Shown here: positions 6,941 to 14,692 of the stretch, piece after piece | How positions within the stretch are numbered: position 1 is the first letter of the stretch | Layout of the letters: each line of letters starts with the position of its first letter | DNA from: Magnetococcales bacterium | Lineage (GTDB): Bacteria; Pseudomonadota; Magnetococcia; Magnetococcales; Magnetaquicoccaceae | DNA: 34,627 nucleotides | Assembly (NCBI GenBank): GCA_015231775.1 | Contig: JADGAY010000021.1 | Span: forward strand, 1-34,627 | Direction: 5' to 3' | The notes under the pieces: generated by a model | The model's input: the letters and a program-made list of their open reading frames with translations, nothing else | The model's database searches: none | What the model was told of the DNA's origin: nothing | Position numbers and translations under genes: made by a program

Positions 6941-8971
6941 ATGGTCGATCACCCAGGTGGGGATGAAGAGAGGCGCGAGGAGACCGGGGCATGGCTGGAG
7001 GGCTTTGTCGCCAGTGGTCAACATGGGGGTCTGACCGCCATCCAGCGGCGTCACTGCGGGTATGTGATCGGTTGTTTCAGCACGGCGATGCGGCTGGAGT
7101 TGGGACGTCCACCGGGCAAGTGGAGCGCCGCATCCGTGGAGCGCTGTTGCCTGGAGATCCTGCCGGAGAGCGGGGTCTTCAAGGGGTCGCAACTGCTGGC
7201 CATGCCGGTGATTCTGGCCGGGTTTCTCGATTTTTTGGGGCAGACCGGTCGCATCGCCAATGCCACCCCCTTGATTCGCGCGGTGCATCGCGCCCAGGAG
7301 CGGCTGTTGCGACACTTGAGCGCCGGAGAGGCGCGGGCCAGCGAAACCGATGGTCACGATTTCGGACCGGAGAGCGATGACACCCTGTCCGGCTTGCGCC
7401 GTTTTGCCGCCCGGATCGCCCGTGAGATCGTCAAGGAGCGTCCGGCGTTGATCTCCCGCGAGGAGATGGAGCGGTTCGAACGGCAGCCGATTCTGATTTT
7501 CGATCTGTTGCAGCTCTTGATCGAGGAGTTCAACACCACCCGCGCCACGGACGACGCCATGGTCTCGGCCTGTTTCATGCTGCTCTCCCACGCCCTGCGC
7601 AACATTCGCCTGGGGGTCGAGCGTCGTTTCGAATGGGCCGTGGAGCTGGATCGCGAGTTCCAGTCCCTGGTGGTGCGTCGCACCGCCGAGGAGCAGCTCT
7701 CCCCGCAATTCCTGGCCGGTATTCTCGAATCCCTGGCCGAGGCCCGGCTCGAGCCCTCCCGCGCTCTGTTGGAGATCTACGAACAGCAGATCATGCACCA
7801 CGCACCGCGGGAGGCGTTGCCGTCACGGGGGCAGATCGATGCCATGTTCGAGAGTCTGGTCGATGAGCACGGGGGGGATCCGTTCGCCATCGGCGAGACC
7901 CTGGCCCAGATGACCCGCGCCCTGCCCAGCGAGGCGCAATCCGCCCTGATCGGCGAGTTTGCCGCCTCGATGCTGCCGGGGATGAAGGATGCCGTGGTGA
8001 TCCTCGCCCTGCACCCCGAGGAGCCGGTGCGACGCGAGGCGTTGCGGTGGCTGTTGGAAAACGCCCGCTCCGTGACCCCCACGGCGTTGCGACGGTTGAT
8101 CGTGATCCGCAACTGGCTTCCGGAGGGGGAGAAAAAGAACCTCGATGCCCTGATCAAGGCGGCGCGCATCAAGGGGGTTGAGTGCGCCCGCTGGGATCCG
8201 CCCTTGCCGTTGGAGGGGTTGCAGGCGTCACGCATGGATGGGGTGGGCGCGTTGTCGTTGTTGTTGTCCATGCCGGTCAAGCCCAACCGGGCGCGCATCG
8301 CCGGCATCCTGTTGAAACAACGGGTCGGCATCGCCGACTCCTGGATCACCCCCCCGATCCCGCGCAACGAAGCACAAACCACCTTCCGACAGGTGGCGCG
8401 GCAGGAGTTGTTCCTGGATGTGACCCGTGGCTTTCTGGATGCCGCCATCCGCCACCATCTGGCCGTCGGCCTGGCGGAGGGGATGCCGGCTCCGGTGGGA
8501 TTGTTGCAAATGGCCGAAGCGTTGGTCGTGGATACCTGGGTGCCGGAGCGTCTCGAGGGGCGCGACCTGCTCGAACGGTTGATCGGCGCGGATCAGCCCG
8601 CCTCCGCATCCGACACGGAGCGGTTTTCCACCGATCCGGTGGCCTGGGAAGAGATCGAACGGATCACCGGTTCCTGGTTCGAGGAGAGCCAGGAGGTGAT
8701 GGATTTCCTCGAGAGCACCCGGATGCGCGGTCGCGAGCGGCTGACACGGCGGATTCTGGAGCTGTTCTGCGAGCCGAACCGGGAGATGTGGGCGGAACGG
8801 TGCGCCTGGACCGCCTATTGGTTGCGCGAACAGAGCCTCAAGGTCAAGCGCATGGTGGGGGTGGATCTCCATTTCGCCTGGATCGCCCGTGAGCTTTATC
8901 GCGGCAGACCGCTGCACGAATTGTCGCTGATGCGACGGGTGGCCGAACGCACCCTGGGGGGTGGGGAGTAG
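6941..8971 (+). CDS. Uncharacterised 677-residue protein, helical-repeat-like
   Basis: I do not recognise this protein. It is predicted to be cytoplasmic, with no signal peptide or clear membrane helix, and almost entirely alpha-helical and rich in Leu, Ala, Arg and Glu. Its N-terminal part has GLTAIQRRHCGYVIGCF and a Trp/Cys motif near residues 60-75 (KWSAASVERCCLEILP). The middle has a HEAT-like helix pair around ILALHPEEPVRREALRWLL. The C-terminal quarter contains EEIERITGSWFEESQEVMDFLE followed by an Arg-rich helix. The ATG at 6941 is chosen because AAGGA lies about 12 bp before it and upstream residues look non-coding. It is read toward the kinase gene after a 304-bp gap, so co-function is possible but not shown. 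A protein-binding scaffold is a guess from helix content. Confidence 0.75.
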   Translation: MVDHPGGDEERREETGAWLEGFVASGQHGGLTAIQRRHCGYVIGCFSTAMRLELGRPPGKWSAASVERCCLEILPESGVFKGSQLLAMPVILAGFLDFLGQTGRIANATPLIRAVHRAQERLLRHLSAGEARASETDGHDFGPESDDTLSGLRRFAARIAREIVKERPALISREEMERFERQPILIFDLLQLLIEEFNTTRATDDAMVSACFMLLSHALRNIRLGVERRFEWAVELDREFQSLVVRRTAEEQLSPQFLAGILESLAEARLEPSRALLEIYEQQIMHHAPREALPSRGQIDAMFESLVDEHGGDPFAIGETLAQMTRALPSEAQSALIGEFAASMLPGMKDAVVILALHPEEPVRREALRWLLENARSVTPTALRRLIVIRNWLPEGEKKNLDALIKAARIKGVECARWDPPLPLEGLQASRMDGVGALSLLLSMPVKPNRARIAGILLKQRVGIADSWITPPIPRNEAQTTFRQVARQELFLDVTRGFLDAAIRHHLAVGLAEGMPAPVGLLQMAEALVVDTWVPERLEGRDLLERLIGADQPASASDTERFSTDPVAWEEIERITGSWFEESQEVMDFLESTRMRGRERLTRRILELFCEPNREMWAERCAWTAYWLREQSLKVKRMVGVDLHFAWIARELYRGRPLHELSLMRRVAERTLGGGE

Positions 8972-9275
8972 CGGCAGGCGCCGCTTCCCGTATCCATGTA
9001 CGCTTCGCGTTGACAACTGATCTGGGTGATACAAGTTTCATCACAATACCTTCGCAACGAAACAAGGCATGACCATCCGGTTGGTCCAAGGTGGCGTTGC
9101 TCAGGCAATCCTGCCGATACTCTTGGATTTTATTCCTGGGACAGCACCACCATGGTCGATGACCAACCCAGAGTCGGCATCGCGCATCGCGCGTGATGCC
9201 ACCATCGCCAAGCGGGCGTATCTTGGTTATGATGGATTTGGCATCTGGCTGTCGTTTGGGATCCGGCCTGTTGGC
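8972..9275. other. Intergenic region upstream of the kinase, with an inverted repeat
   Basis: This 304-bp stretch has no separate gene. TTGACA at 9014-9019 resembles a -35 box, but no good -10 follows at the right distance. An inverted repeat GGCATC/GATGCC spans 9176-9200. The reading frame of the kinase stays open back to 9069, so part of this region would be coding if an upstream start (9069 or 9159) were used. Those residues do not resemble a kinase N-lobe. Confidence 0.5.
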
Positions 9276-10259
9276 ATGGGTCTGCTGGGGATTATCCTGG
9301 AGGGACTCGAACCGTTGTCCGCTTATCCGGCCACCCTGGGAGGATGGCGCATCCTGGCGCCCAGCGACATCGAGTCGCGGCGGGGCATCGTGCGCGGTCT
9401 CGATCCGGCGCATGATCGAGTGGTCGCCATCAAGAGCGTCCCGTTCTCGTTACCCGAAGGTGCGGAGCGTCAGGCCTGGATCGCGCGGTTGCGTCATGAG
9501 GCCACCATCGCGGTGCGATTGGCCCATCCCAACATCGTGCCGCTGTTGGAGCAGGGTGAAGACCAGGGGGTGCCGTATCTGGTGTATGCCTGGCAGCCGG
9601 AGGCCACGGTGCGTGAACGTCTTGACCAGGGGTGGTTGCCGGATCTGGCGGGTGCCGTGTCGATCACCCAGGCGCTTTTGACCGGCCTGGCCCACATTCA
9701 CGCCAGGGGATACCGGCATGGGGATCTCAAGCCATCCAATCTGTTTCTGACCTCGGGTGGTGCGGTTCACATCGTCGATTTCGGCGCGGCCCGTCCCCTT
9801 GACGCGCCCGCGTGCAGGGATGGCCGTCTGACGGGCACCCACGGTTTCATGCCGCCTGAGCAGTTGATGGGTTTGCCCATCGATGAGCGGGCCGATCTGT
9901 TTGCCGTTGGGGTGATTCTTTATGAGTTGTTGACCAGGAGCAAGCCCTTTTTGGGCAGCGATTCGTGGGAGATCACCCTGCGGGTGCTTGGAAGCGAACC
10001 CCCTGCGTTGGTTGGGGAGGCGGCGCGGTTGAATGGGGTGGTGTGGCAAGCCTTGGCCAAGCGGCCCGAGGCCCGTTTCGGATCCGCCCAGGCGTTTGCG
10101 GAGGCTTTGCGGGAGACCCTTGGGACGGAGGGCGGCTCTGTCGTGATTCAGCCCCCCCCGGTTACGGTGGTCCAGGGGCCGAAAGCCCCCGGACCACCGC
10201 AAACGTTTTCCGCCGGGGATCTTGCGGTCCCCGGATTGCTGCAATCCTTGGAAATCTGA
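9276..10259 (+). CDS. Serine/threonine protein kinase (soluble, HRD changed to HGD)
   Basis: Hanks-type kinase domain of about 327 residues with no membrane segment. Counting from the ATG at 9276, VAIK gives the ATP lysine Lys53 and Glu75 is the helix-C partner. The catalytic loop is RHGDLKPSN (147-155) with Asp150, Lys152 and Asn155. DFG is at 168-170, PPE replaces APE at 194-196, and Asp207 lies in the helix-F motif. The usual HRD arginine is Gly149, and the Gly-rich loop is hard to see. The catalytic Asp and Lys remain, so activity is plausible. The start is uncertain: a TTG at 9315 has a better ribosome site (GGAGGGA), and in-frame ATGs lie at 9069 and 9159. The last 30 codons lie in hairpin-repeat DNA. 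Substrates are unknown. Confidence 0.87.
   Translation: MGLLGIILEGLEPLSAYPATLGGWRILAPSDIESRRGIVRGLDPAHDRVVAIKSVPFSLPEGAERQAWIARLRHEATIAVRLAHPNIVPLLEQGEDQGVPYLVYAWQPEATVRERLDQGWLPDLAGAVSITQALLTGLAHIHARGYRHGDLKPSNLFLTSGGAVHIVDFGAARPLDAPACRDGRLTGTHGFMPPEQLMGLPIDERADLFAVGVILYELLTRSKPFLGSDSWEITLRVLGSEPPALVGEAARLNGVVWQALAKRPEARFGSAQAFAEALRETLGTEGGSVVIQPPPVTVVQGPKAPGPPQTFSAGDLAVPGLLQSLEI
10166..10247 (-). repeat. Composite hairpin repeat (family B) inside the 3' end of the kinase gene
   Basis: Three hairpins lie in a row. The arms GGTGGTCC-GGGGC and GCCCC-GGACCACC (10166-10198) pair over 13 bp with one mismatch. CCGGGGA/TCCCCGG is at 10213-10219 and 10228-10234. GGATTGC/GCAATCC is at 10233-10247. 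The layout resembles the double-hairpin repeats near 20049, 24834 and 27352. Here it encodes the Pro/Gly-rich C-terminal tail of the kinase. It sits 26 bp before the end of the convergent DUF47 gene and could end transcription from both sides. Confidence 0.7.
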
Positions 10260-10272
10260 CGCCCCGCGGCGA

Positions 10273-10974
10273 TCAGGAGATCTGCACCACGATATCTTGA
10301 AGCACGGCGCCAGCCTTGGCCAACTGATCCGCGCAGTTGGACATGTGACGATACACCTCACGACGCTTGAACATCTCCATCACCTGCATCATCGCCTTGG
10401 GAGCCGCCTCGACCGGATTGGCATCCAGTTCGTTCATGAAGGCCTCATCGGCGTGGAAGAGCGTGGCGAGCGCCTTGCGATAGCACTTCTCGGTGGTGCG
10501 CTCGGCCTTCTTGGCCGCCATCGCGTCATCCGTGGCGGCGAGGGGGGTGGTGGCAAGCTTCTTGAAACCGGCATTCAAGGCGATCACGCCATCGCGCATG
10601 ATCTGGGCCATCTCCAGGGTGTAGGCATCCGGAGCCAACTCCAACACCTCCAGTTCACGCACCGTGGTCTTGGCATAGTTGATGATTTGATCCACGGCCA
10701 CCACCGCCCGATAGATATCCTCGCGATCCAACGGCGTGGCAAAGGCCTGATTCAACACCGCCATGTTGCGCGCCTTGATCTCGTCGCCCTTTTTCTCCAG
10801 CTCCCGCACCAAGTTACCCTGTTGGGCGTCGTGGGTCTCCATGAAGGCCACCAGGGCATGCATCGATTGCACACACACCTCGCTGTGCTCCACGAGCATG
10901 CCGTAAAAGTCCGGCACGGTCGGAAAGATGTTCTCAAGGATTTTTTCGGTCAACGTTTTGGCATTGCCACTCAT
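10273..10974 (-). CDS. DUF47 / PhoU-like phosphate transport regulator
   Basis: Protein of 233 residues of the DUF47 (PhoU-like) family, cytoplasmic and almost all helical. Such proteins are usually encoded beside low-affinity phosphate transporters (Pit) and are thought to regulate them. No pit gene is present here. Recognisable parts are the N-terminal FPTVPDFYGMLVEHSE, the helix LVRELEKKGDEIKARN, DREDIYRAVVAVDQIINYAK with the family's acidic metal-binding pattern, and a C-terminal FKRREVYRHMSNCADQLA. The ATG at 10974 is chosen over 11010 because GGAGG lies 8-10 bp upstream and the protein then starts like its relatives. It converges on the kinase gene with only 13 bp between stops. Confidence 0.88.
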   Translation of the reverse strand: MSGNAKTLTEKILENIFPTVPDFYGMLVEHSEVCVQSMHALVAFMETHDAQQGNLVRELEKKGDEIKARNMAVLNQAFATPLDREDIYRAVVAVDQIINYAKTTVRELEVLELAPDAYTLEMAQIMRDGVIALNAGFKKLATTPLAATDDAMAAKKAERTTEKCYRKALATLFHADEAFMNELDANPVEAAPKAMMQVMEMFKRREVYRHMSNCADQLAKAGAVLQDIVVQIS

Positions 10975-11020
10975 GATCAGACCTCCCTCTGGAATGATTG
11001 AAACATCCATCTAATGAATG

Positions 11021-11039
11021 CTTGACAAAGCTGGTCAAG
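11021..11039 (-). promoter_or_regulatory. Inverted repeat in the presumed DUF47 promoter
   Basis: CTTGAC and GTCAAG form a 6-bp inverted repeat with a 7-bp spacer, about 50-65 bp before the DUF47 start. On the minus strand its TTGACC could be a -35 box, with ATTAGA 17 bp further on as a poor -10. It may be a promoter overlapped by an operator. Confidence 0.35.
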
Positions 11040-11290
11040 ATTGGTCACCAGCAAATCCGGAAGAGGAAGCGTAACGGAATAATGTAAAGACAGTGCAAAT
11101 GATGTGTGAATTGATGGTTAAGGGTTCATGAAGCTAAAAATTTCAATGAATTAACAGGTTATATCTAACCTTCCCCAGCGGAATTGAACCGCGGTTTCGA
11201 GCCTCCTGGCCGTTTCCGGGGGATATCTGTAAAAATTGCGTGAACCCTTCATGGCTGGCTCCAGGCCAGAGCGGCCACAGACGGCGAACG
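11040..11290. other. Intergenic stretch between DUF47 and GNAT genes
   Basis: No gene is seen here. The sequence is more AT-rich than its surroundings. A 9-bp inverted repeat, AAGGGTTCA at 11120-11128 and TGAACCCTT at 11241-11249, frames a 112-bp interior. That interior includes a small hairpin AGGTTA/TAACCT at 11156-11171. It may be a 3' structured end for the leftward GNAT operon or a small palindromic insertion. Confidence 0.45.
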
Positions 11291-11734
11291 TCACGCCCGC
11301 CATGCCAACCGGATCATCCCCGCCGCCCCACCCGCCTCCCCGGTGGCCACGAATCCCGCTGATCGATAGAGCCGCAAGGCCGGTTCGGATCCCGCCCCCA
11401 CCTCCAGCTCGATCGACGCCACCCCGCGTCGGCGCGCCTGGGTCACAACCTCGGCCAGCAACGCCGATCCCACGCCACGTCCGGCCCAACCGGCCTCGAC
11501 GCTGACATTGGTGATGTAGCCGCGGATGTCATTCCAGTAGATGGCCACCAGGCCGACCAGCCGCGCCCCATCCCACGCCTCGACGGTCATGGCGTGGGCG
11601 CGCAGTTTTTCGGCATAGGCGGGGATCGCCACCCGAGGGCTCAAGGGGGGGATGAAACGGTCGTCGCAGGCGCTCAGATGACGCCGGATCTCCTCCGGCG
11701 ACGCGGTGTCGATCCGGAACGCCAGCCCGGTCAT
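11291..11734 (-). CDS. GNAT family N-acetyltransferase
   Basis: GNAT-fold acetyltransferase of 147 residues, normal for a single domain. It should transfer an acetyl group from acetyl-CoA to an amine. The acetyl-CoA signature is GWAGRGVGSALLAEV at residues 82-96, with the preceding strand ITNVSVE, and the C-terminal ALRLYRSAGFVATGE is the usual LYxxxGF motif. The substrate is unknown. The ATG at 11734 overlaps the stop of the upstream propeller gene (ATGA), so it is the last gene of the WbqC/propeller operon. That context suggests an amino-sugar or glycan-precursor substrate, but this is inference. Confidence 0.88.
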   Translation of the reverse strand: MTGLAFRIDTASPEEIRRHLSACDDRFIPPLSPRVAIPAYAEKLRAHAMTVEAWDGARLVGLVAIYWNDIRGYITNVSVEAGWAGRGVGSALLAEVVTQARRRGVASIELEVGAGSEPALRLYRSAGFVATGEAGGAAGMIRLAWRA

Positions 11735-12720
11735 GATTCGTGCAACACGGCGGCCCCGAACCCATGCCGGCCAAAGGCGTTGCCGTTGTACAGCAGATAG
11801 ACTCGCCCGTCCCGGGCAAACAGATGGGGATAACACTGCATATCCCCATCCCACGCCCCGGCCTCTCCGGCGATGGCGCCCCGTTCGTCGTCTCGATGCC
11901 AGTCGCGTCCATTTTCGGACCAGGCATAACCGATCCGGTAGCCGCGACCGCGATTCAGGCGGAAATCGTCCGCGTGTCGATAGCAGAATACCATGTGATA
12001 CAGCCCGCCATGGGCGAGCACGCTCGGCAGTGCCTGACATTCGTCCGGACCCAGACGGTCGGGAATGAGCTGACTCCCCGCTTCGGGTCGCGCCCAGGTG
12101 AGGCCATCCGTCGAGACGGCGTGGGCGATCTTGTAGATCCGATCCGGCGGGGCATCCGGGGCAAGGTGCTTCCAGCCGGTGCCGAAGATGTACCACATGT
12201 GGAACAGCCCATCGATCACCCGCACGAAGCCGTCGCACACCAGACACGGCTCATGGGGCGCGGCAGCCAGCACCGGGCCCATCCCGACCCGCTCGAAGCG
12301 CTCCCCCTGGTCGTGGCTGACCACCAGCCCGATGGCGGTCTCCACCGACACCGCCACCCGCCGGCTCCAGCCGCTGGTGTAGCCGTACACCTTGCCCTGG
12401 TGGGCAAGGATGTTGATCGGAAAGATGCCGTGCTCATCAAAGCAGCCCAACCCACCCAGGGGCAGCACGGTGTGATCGCATACCCCGAGGAGCGCTCCCA
12501 GATCCGGGGTGAAATCCGCATAGGCCACGCGGCTGAAGAACTTGCCATTGGCCGGATCCACCGAGCGGGTGGAGAAGTAGATCCGGGTTCGGTCCGGCAA
12601 CAGGAGGGTCTGGGGGGATTGGGCGAACTCCTGGCACCCATCCGGCAGGCGATGCGCCCTGGGGTCGAATATTTTTCCCAGTTTGCGCCACGACAGACCC
12701 GCACCACGCGCCTCAGCCAT
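11731..12720 (-). CDS. Five-bladed-propeller glycosidase-like protein (GH43/GH32-like), copy 2
   Basis: Protein of 329 residues related to the beta-propeller glycosidase clan (GH43/32/62/130-like). The N-terminal block has WRKLGKIFDP and CQEFAQSPQTLL, followed by RIYFSTRSVD. The middle repeats strand motifs such as AIGLVVSHDQGERFERVGMG and FHMWYIFGTGWK. The end has GYRIGYAWSENGRDW and CYPHLFARDGRVYLLYNG. It has no signal peptide, so it probably acts in the cytoplasm on a sugar or glycan precursor; catalytic residues cannot be assigned with confidence. The start at 12720 follows AAGGAGAT. It overlaps the end of its upstream paralogue by 8 bp and the GNAT start by 4 bp. The two propeller proteins share most motifs in the same order and are probably a tandem duplication. 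Confidence 0.82.
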   Translation of the reverse strand: MAEARGAGLSWRKLGKIFDPRAHRLPDGCQEFAQSPQTLLLPDRTRIYFSTRSVDPANGKFFSRVAYADFTPDLGALLGVCDHTVLPLGGLGCFDEHGIFPINILAHQGKVYGYTSGWSRRVAVSVETAIGLVVSHDQGERFERVGMGPVLAAAPHEPCLVCDGFVRVIDGLFHMWYIFGTGWKHLAPDAPPDRIYKIAHAVSTDGLTWARPEAGSQLIPDRLGPDECQALPSVLAHGGLYHMVFCYRHADDFRLNRGRGYRIGYAWSENGRDWHRDDERGAIAGEAGAWDGDMQCYPHLFARDGRVYLLYNGNAFGRHGFGAAVLHES

Positions 12721-13678
12721 CGAGATCTCCTTGCAGCTCAGCCAGACCAAAGCCGTACCGACCCACCTGGTTGCCCAGATAGGCCATGTAGATCTTGCCA
12801 TCCAGGGCGAAAACATGGGGATAGCTGATCATCTCGTCATCCCAGCCGCTCGGGGAGATGTCGATGCCCGCCCGGTCGTCGTGGCGTTGCCAGTTGACCA
12901 GATCCGTGCTCACCGCGTAGCCGATCCGATACCCCCGCTCCCGCCCCCGGTAGCCGGTGCTGTAACGGTAGCAGAAGAACATGTGATAACGTCCACCCGA
13001 GAAGAAAACGTCCGGACTGGCCTGGGCCTCGTCCGGCTCGACCCGGGAGGGGAGCAGATCCCGGTTGTGGCGGATCCAGTGGATCCCATCCTCGGAGTGG
13101 GCCATGCGGATCTTGTAGACCGGTTCGGCCCGGCCATCGGCCAGGATCCATTTGCGACCCGCGATGTAGAACAGATGATAACGACCGTTGAACCAACGGA
13201 TCTTGGGACCGCTCAACACGAACGGCTCGTCCGGGGAGGCCGAAAGCACCGGTCCCGGACCGAACCTGGTGAAGGTTTCGCCGCCGTCGCGGCTGATGGC
13301 CACTCCGATGGCGACATCAAACGGCACCGATTCGCAGCGGGTCCAGCCGCCGTAGTAGGCCCACACCTCCGCCCCGCGCCGGATCACCGAGACCGGATAG
13401 ACGCCGAACTCATCGAACATCCCCAGGCCACCCAGGGGAAGGATCGGCGCCTCGGCCACCCGGATGATCCGGAACAGATCCCGGCGGTCCAGCTCGACAA
13501 AGGCGGAGTAGCTCACATAGCGTCCCTGCGCGTCCGCCGGCGGACGACAGGAGAAGTAGACCCGTACCGTCTCGTCCTGGATGAGCACCGCCGGTCCCTG
13601 GGCGAACTCCTGGAGCCAGGGACGCCCGGTCACCTCTTGCGGGGTGAAGAGTTTTCCGAGTTTTTTCCAGGTAAACAT
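12713..13678 (-). CDS. Five-bladed-propeller glycosidase-like protein (GH43/GH32-like), copy 1
   Basis: Protein of about 321 residues, paralogous to the next gene downstream. Shared landmarks are WKKLGKLFTP near the N-terminus, QEFAQGPAVLI, VRVYFSCRPP, APILPLGGLGMFDEFGVYP, FDVAIGVAISRDGGETF and GYRIGYAVSTDLVNW. The end has SYPHVFALDGKIYMAYLG. There is no signal peptide, so a cytoplasmic role in sugar or glycan metabolism is likely. I start it at ATG 13678 because AGAGG lies about 9 bp upstream and relatives begin directly with the W-K-K-LG block. An ATG at 13723, overlapping the WbqC stop as TGATG, would add 15 residues and remains possible. It overlaps the downstream paralogue by 8 bp. Confidence 0.82.
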   Translation of the reverse strand: MFTWKKLGKLFTPQEVTGRPWLQEFAQGPAVLIQDETVRVYFSCRPPADAQGRYVSYSAFVELDRRDLFRIIRVAEAPILPLGGLGMFDEFGVYPVSVIRRGAEVWAYYGGWTRCESVPFDVAIGVAISRDGGETFTRFGPGPVLSASPDEPFVLSGPKIRWFNGRYHLFYIAGRKWILADGRAEPVYKIRMAHSEDGIHWIRHNRDLLPSRVEPDEAQASPDVFFSGGRYHMFFCYRYSTGYRGRERGYRIGYAVSTDLVNWQRHDDRAGIDISPSGWDDEMISYPHVFALDGKIYMAYLGNQVGRYGFGLAELQGDLDG

Positions 13679-13722
13679 GGTGATCCATCCTCTTTTAGCC
13701 GGTTGAGATCGCGCGTCTGACA

Positions 13723-14421
13723 TCAGATCAAGGCGTGGCTGGGAAGAAACCGTTCCTGAATCTGGGCGACCGAATTGAACATCATCACATCAAGAATCGA
13801 CAGCCACGGCACGAACGGGGCGTCGAACTGCCGGTATTCCACCAGCTCCGACTGGAGGAAGCGCAGCTCGATCCCCTGCCCGGCAAACGCGGCGCGCTCA
13901 TAGAGCGACTGGCCGCCGATGGGATTGACATAGAGATCGGTTCCCACCGCCCGGCACAGGGCGATCACCTTCTCCTGGGCCTTGAGGTCATGATCGATGG
14001 GCACGCTTGACGAGACCACCCAGGCGGTTTGGATGCCGAGATAGTCGCACACCCGGCGCAGGCCGTGGTCGAGAAAGGCGAACAGATTGGGATCCGGATG
14101 GCGCAGGATCCCCTCGGCAAGGGTGTAAACCGGCTCGAAGCAGGGCGCGCGCCGATAGTTGCCATGCAGGCGGTTCAAAAGCGACTCGGGTCGGAAATCG
14201 GACGCCAGACGCCGCGCGTCGATGGCAAGGTCATCGGAACCGGCCATCAGGGGCAGGGAGAACCAGACCGGCGCGCCATGTTGCAGAATGCGGTTGCGAT
14301 TGATCCACCCCTTTTTCGTGTATTTGATAGTATCATACACGATGAAGCGGTCCACGGCCCGGATCAGTTGGAAATAGCCGATATAGGGGAAGAAATAGGG
14401 CTGCATGATCGCGGTGCGCAC
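13723..14421 (-). CDS. WbqC-like family protein
   Basis: WbqC-family protein of 232 residues, normal length. Members are encoded in O-antigen, capsule and other glycan loci and are thought to take part in making modified sugars, but the reaction is not established. The signature AIMQPYFFPYIGYFQLI is at residues 5-21, followed by VYDTIKYTKKGWINRNRIL, and later YVNPIGGQSLY and the C-terminal SILDVMMFN. I choose the GTG at 14421: AGGAG lies 10 bp before it and the family begins two to five residues before AIMQPY. The frame continues further upstream to 14877, but those residues look non-coding and overlap the start of the divergent kinase gene. It heads the operon with both propeller proteins and the GNAT. 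Confidence 0.9.
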   Translation of the reverse strand: MRTAIMQPYFFPYIGYFQLIRAVDRFIVYDTIKYTKKGWINRNRILQHGAPVWFSLPLMAGSDDLAIDARRLASDFRPESLLNRLHGNYRRAPCFEPVYTLAEGILRHPDPNLFAFLDHGLRRVCDYLGIQTAWVVSSSVPIDHDLKAQEKVIALCRAVGTDLYVNPIGGQSLYERAAFAGQGIELRFLQSELVEYRQFDAPFVPWLSILDVMMFNSVAQIQERFLPSHALI

Positions 14422-14692
14422 GCTTGAGGGACTCCTGTTTTCGATTGCCAAGTGTGGCTTGAAATGATAGACCGTTTCCACGCCGAAGCCCAGACCGTTC
14501 GGGAGGGCGCACGCCCGAACCTTGATCCGTGGCCAGGCTTTCCCGACCCGGCCACGCGCCTGGGATAATCCCGCACCAAAAATACGGGTATAGTCTGGAT
14601 CGATGGTTGCCCGCAGGAACGATCGATGCGAGTATTTATCCAAATGGTCATGAATGCATTGCCGTCTCTGGCGGAAGGAAAGGAAATAGACG
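14422..14692. promoter_or_regulatory. Divergent promoter region between WbqC-like and hybrid kinase genes
   Basis: This 271-bp gap separates two divergently read genes, so promoters for both are expected. TATAGT at 14590-14595 could be a -10 box for the kinase, but I find no matching -35. No inverted repeat stands out. The assignment rests on gene layout only. Confidence 0.4.
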
